Notes under the pieces: model-generated
Databases searched by the model: none
What the model saw: the letters and a program-made list of their open reading frames with translations, nothing else
Told to the model about the DNA's origin: nothing
Shown: positions 61,317 through 64,000 of the stretch, piece after piece
Layout: each line of letters begins with the position of its first letter
Numbering within the stretch: the first letter of the stretch is position 1
DNA from: Desulfobacula sp.
GTDB taxonomy: Bacteria > Desulfobacterota > Desulfobacteria > Desulfobacterales > Desulfobacteraceae
Direction of reading: 5' to 3'
DNA: 64,000 bases
Assembly (NCBI GenBank): GCA_023701135.1
Contig: JAMPXP010000020.1
Coordinates: forward strand, 1-64,000
Program-made: the position numbers and the translations under genes

Positions 61317-64000
61317 ATGCCACTGCCATATACACCCATTGATGAAGATTCAAACAACGCATTATATTCCGGGGATCTGGCCTTTTTATCCCGGACGGCG
61401 GCAGAGCTTTTTGATCTGTCTTTGGAACAGGATATTTATGAGGTTATCGGCACCCGCTTGAAAGAGATGGTGGGCGAGGCCTTTGTCATCATCAATGAAT
61501 ATGACGACAATACCCGGCTTTTTCGCACCAGAGCCCTGAAAGGGTTGGGGGGCTTTGCCGGAACCGTCGTCAAACTGCTGAACCGGAACCCGGAAGACAT
61601 GGCCGTGGTTCTCGATGATCCTGAAGCCTTGGAGGTGCTGTTGACCGGAAAAATGGCCAGGGGCCCTGCCGGGCTTTACGAACTCAGCTTTAAAACCATT
61701 CCCCGGCTCGTCTGTCAAACCATTGAAGCCCTGCTCCATATCGGAACGATCTATGTCATGGGCTTTGCCCGGCAGGGAGAGCTCCTGGGAGATGCCGTCA
61801 TCATCTGCCGCCGGGGGGAGAACGAAACCCGGGTCGCACAGCAAACCCTTTTCATTGAAACCTTTATCAACCAGGCCGCCCTTGCCCTGCACCGGAAACA
61901 GGCGGAAGAGGACCTGAGAAAAAGCGAGGAAACCCACCGGAAATTCATCGAGCACGCTCCCTTTGGAATGTATACGACCAATTTAAAGGGTGAATTTACC
62001 TATCTGAACAAAAAGCTGGAGAACCTTACAGGGTATAAAAGAGAGGACTGGCTCCATAAACCCTACCATTCCCTTGTCCATCCGGATGATCTGGATTTTG
62101 TCCAAGAGAAAATCAGGCGCCGTCTCAACGGGAAAATCGGCACGGATTCCTATGAGATCAGAATTTTCAATGCCAAAAATGAAATCCGATGGATCAGGAT
62201 CAGTTCCGAGTCCATTTTTGAAGACACAAAAGAGGGAAAAAAACTGGCCGGTATGCAGGCCTTTGTTGAAGATGTTACAAAGATAAGGCGCTCGGAAGAT
62301 ATTACCAGGACCCTGTTTGCCATTTCAAATGCCGTGACGGCAACCAACAATCTGGCCGATCTGTATCAGCAGATCCACCAATTGCTGGGCAAGGTCTTTG
62401 ATGTCACGAATTTTTTTATCGTCATTGTTGATACCAAGAAACACACCCTTCATTTTCCTTATTGTGTGGATACCATGGATAAGGATTTTTCTTCCATTGA
62501 CAATTTTGATGAAAATGGATCCTTGAGCGGCCTGGTGGTATCCCGGCAAAAACCCATTCTCCTAAAAAAGAAAGAGCTTGAACAGAGGGCGGCGCAAAAC
62601 GGCGTCTGGGGTCCGGTGCCCCTGATCTGGATGGGGGTTCCCCTGATGATCAGGGATGAGGTCATCGGGGTCATCGCAGTGCAGAGCTATACCGATGCCG
62701 GTTTATACGATGAGCAGGATTTGCAGGTCCTGGCCTCTGTTTCCGGTCAGGTGGCCATTGCCATCGAGCGGAAACAGGTGGAAGAGGCCCTGAGAAAAAG
62801 CGAGGCCCTTTTCAAGTTGATAACCGAGAATACCAGCGCCCTGGTTTCCATCCATGACTCCAACGGCGATTACCTTTTTGCCAGCCCGTCCCATGAGCAG
62901 TTGGGGTTCCGGCCCGAAGAACTCATCGGCAAGTCCGGTTTTGCCATGATGGAAGAAGAGGATATCGGGCCGTTGCTCGCGCACCTGGAGAAAGCCCGGA
63001 AAAATGAAATATCAGCGGCTTTTCTGGATTACAGGCTCAGGGATAAAAACGGCAGCATCCATTATTTCCGAGGCTCATTTGATGCGGTAACCAGGCCGGA
63101 CGGGTCCCTGGAAAGAATTGTCTGTGTGGGAGAAGACATCACGGAACTGCGTAAGGCCCAGGCAGAAAAAGTGGACGCCCTGGCCCTGGCCGCGGAAACT
63201 GAAAAGCTGGCCCTGGTGGGCCAGATCGCCGGAAAAATGGCCCATGATTTTAATAATATCCTGGGCGTGGTCATGGGAAATGCCGAGCTGGCCCTCATGG
63301 ACTGCCCCCATGAAAATACAAGAAAAACACTGGAGCTGATTTTTGAGCAGACCCTTCGGGGAAAAAACCTGACCAAAAACCTGGTGGCCTTTGCCAGGGA
63401 TCAGGAACCCAGGCAGGAATTCTTCCGGATGGATGAGAAGATGGAGCTGGTCATGGCGCTCTTGAAAAAGGATCTGGAAGGGATCCGGTTGATCCGGGAG
63501 TATGGTAGCGGCATCCCAGAAATACTGGCTGATCCGGGCATGGTGGAGCATGCCGTTGTCAACCTGATTCAGAATTCGATCCATGCCGTCAGCCTTGCGG
63601 AACATCCTGAAATCATCGTCCGCACCTATTATCAGGAGGAATGCGTTGTTTTGGAGATTGAAGATAACGGTTGCGGCATTCCTTCCGGCTCGCTCAAGGA
63701 GATTTTTGAGCCTTCCTTTACCCTTAAGGGCAGCAAAGATACCGCCGGGATGTATAAAACCGGCATCAAGGGCACCGGCTACGGCATGTCCAATGTGAAA
63801 AAATACGTGGACCAGCACAAGGGCCGGATTTCGGTCCATTCCGAATTGAAAAAAGGGACAAGGGTGGCGGTTTCCCTGCCGGTCATCAAAAAAGACTTGA
63901 CCGATGAAGAAATCCAGGAAATTAAAAAAGAAAATATCTGTTGCAGAAAATATATTCTGCTGGTTGAAGACGAACAGGCCATCTCCGATATCCAGCGCCG
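61317..64000 (+). CDS. hybrid sensor histidine kinase (3' end outside window)
   Basis: Open frame from ATG 61317 to the window edge (894 codons). Domains in order: GAF-like region about 20-195, PAS about 205-330 (FIEHAPFGMYTTNLKGEFTY), GAF about 335-480 (SLSGLVVSRQKPILL, GVPLMIRDEVIGVIAVQSY), PAS about 490-610, histidine kinase with MAHDFNNILGVVMGNAELAL near 641, ATPase domain (NLIQNSIHAV, DNGCGIP, GTGYGMSNVKKYVDQHKG), and the start of a receiver domain (YILLVEDEQAIS) cut by the edge. No membrane helix was seen, so it is cytoplasmic. The true start may be another codon, since no strong ribosome binding site precedes this ATG. Confidence 0.88.
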   Translation, partial: MPLPYTPIDEDSNNALYSGDLAFLSRTAAELFDLSLEQDIYEVIGTRLKEMVGEAFVIINEYDDNTRLFRTRALKGLGGFAGTVVKLLNRNPEDMAVVLDDPEALEVLLTGKMARGPAGLYELSFKTIPRLVCQTIEALLHIGTIYVMGFARQGELLGDAVIICRRGENETRVAQQTLFIETFINQAALALHRKQAEEDLRKSEETHRKFIEHAPFGMYTTNLKGEFTYLNKKLENLTGYKREDWLHKPYHSLVHPDDLDFVQEKIRRRLNGKIGTDSYEIRIFNAKNEIRWIRISSESIFEDTKEGKKLAGMQAFVEDVTKIRRSEDITRTLFAISNAVTATNNLADLYQQIHQLLGKVFDVTNFFIVIVDTKKHTLHFPYCVDTMDKDFSSIDNFDENGSLSGLVVSRQKPILLKKKELEQRAAQNGVWGPVPLIWMGVPLMIRDEVIGVIAVQSYTDAGLYDEQDLQVLASVSGQVAIAIERKQVEEALRKSEALFKLITENTSALVSIHDSNGDYLFASPSHEQLGFRPEELIGKSGFAMMEEEDIGPLLAHLEKARKNEISAAFLDYRLRDKNGSIHYFRGSFDAVTRPDGSLERIVCVGEDITELRKAQAEKVDALALAAETEKLALVGQIAGKMAHDFNNILGVVMGNAELALMDCPHENTRKTLELIFEQTLRGKNLTKNLVAFARDQEPRQEFFRMDEKMELVMALLKKDLEGIRLIREYGSGIPEILADPGMVEHAVVNLIQNSIHAVSLAEHPEIIVRTYYQEECVVLEIEDNGCGIPSGSLKEIFEPSFTLKGSKDTAGMYKTGIKGTGYGMSNVKKYVDQHKGRISVHSELKKGTRVAVSLPVIKKDLTDEEIQEIKKENICCRKYILLVEDEQAISDIQR

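Noticed and set aside
1-64000. CRISPR arrays, tRNA or rRNA genes, intact insertion sequences
   Set aside because: No regularly spaced repeat, no cloverleaf or rRNA-like stretch and no transposase were seen on reading; a tRNAscan or Infernal run could still reveal something missed by eye.

Overview
The window looks like chromosomal DNA of a strictly anaerobic, selenium-using bacterium of the sulfate-reducing Desulfobacterales type. The grounds are a complete class II (tungsten, ATP-independent) benzoyl-CoA reductase operon with two in-frame UGA (selenocysteine) codons, an Etf/membrane Fe-S oxidoreductase module, an Ech-type [NiFe] hydrogenase locus, HdrA/MvhD-like subunits, a TRAP binding protein and indolepyruvate:ferredoxin oxidoreductase. 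The assignment is inference; no rRNA or other marker is present.

Region 1 (1-20.7 kb) is an anaerobic aromatic degradation locus. A TRAP solute-binding protein (minus strand) diverges from a small DUF2080-like protein, 6-hydroxycyclohexene-carbonyl-CoA dehydrogenase (bamQ/had), an SDR dehydrogenase and the ring-opening hydrolase bamA/oah. After a terminator and a new promoter come bamBCDEFGHI: BamB is the tungsten active-site subunit, BamC a ferredoxin, BamD HdrD-like, BamE HdrA-like, BamF MvhD-like and BamGHI NuoEF(G)-like. bamE and bamF are each split by a UGA in the position of a conserved Cys, with a hairpin just downstream, and are annotated here as selenoproteins. fdhD, etfBA and a membrane EtfAB:quinone-type oxidoreductase follow, closed by a strong terminator. 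Together they give dearomatisation, modified beta-oxidation and electron recycling. The diene hydratase and the benzoate-CoA ligase are not in the window.

Region 2 (20.7-31 kb) holds a GAF protein, a chemoreceptor, a small cytochrome c, a decayed glutamine amidotransferase, and an acetate module on the minus strand: sensor kinase (with a 16-codon leader ORF), NtrC-type regulator, a well-formed sigma-54 promoter with three upstream dyads, an OFA-family MFS transporter and acetyl-CoA synthetase. Region 3 (31-36 kb) is an ech hydrogenase operon whose echB is broken by an internal deletion and frameshift. Region 4 (36-43 kb) has PEP synthase, a universal stress protein, IlvC and a PEP-CTERM protein lying between imperfect direct repeats.

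Region 5 (43-48.4 kb) is a signalling operon: a 1030-residue Cache/PAS/SpoIIE-phosphatase/HATPase protein, a STAS antagonist and a chemoreceptor with two tandem extracytoplasmic CZB zinc-binding domains. Region 6 (48.6-59.8 kb) carries ilvY, hrpB, a Nudix hydrolase, metF, an M20 peptidase with an SLC13/TrkA-C transporter, and iorAB with a metallo-beta-lactamase-fold protein. Region 7 (60-64 kb) has an EAL/HDOD protein and a hybrid histidine kinase cut by the window end. No tRNA, rRNA, CRISPR array or intact insertion sequence was seen.
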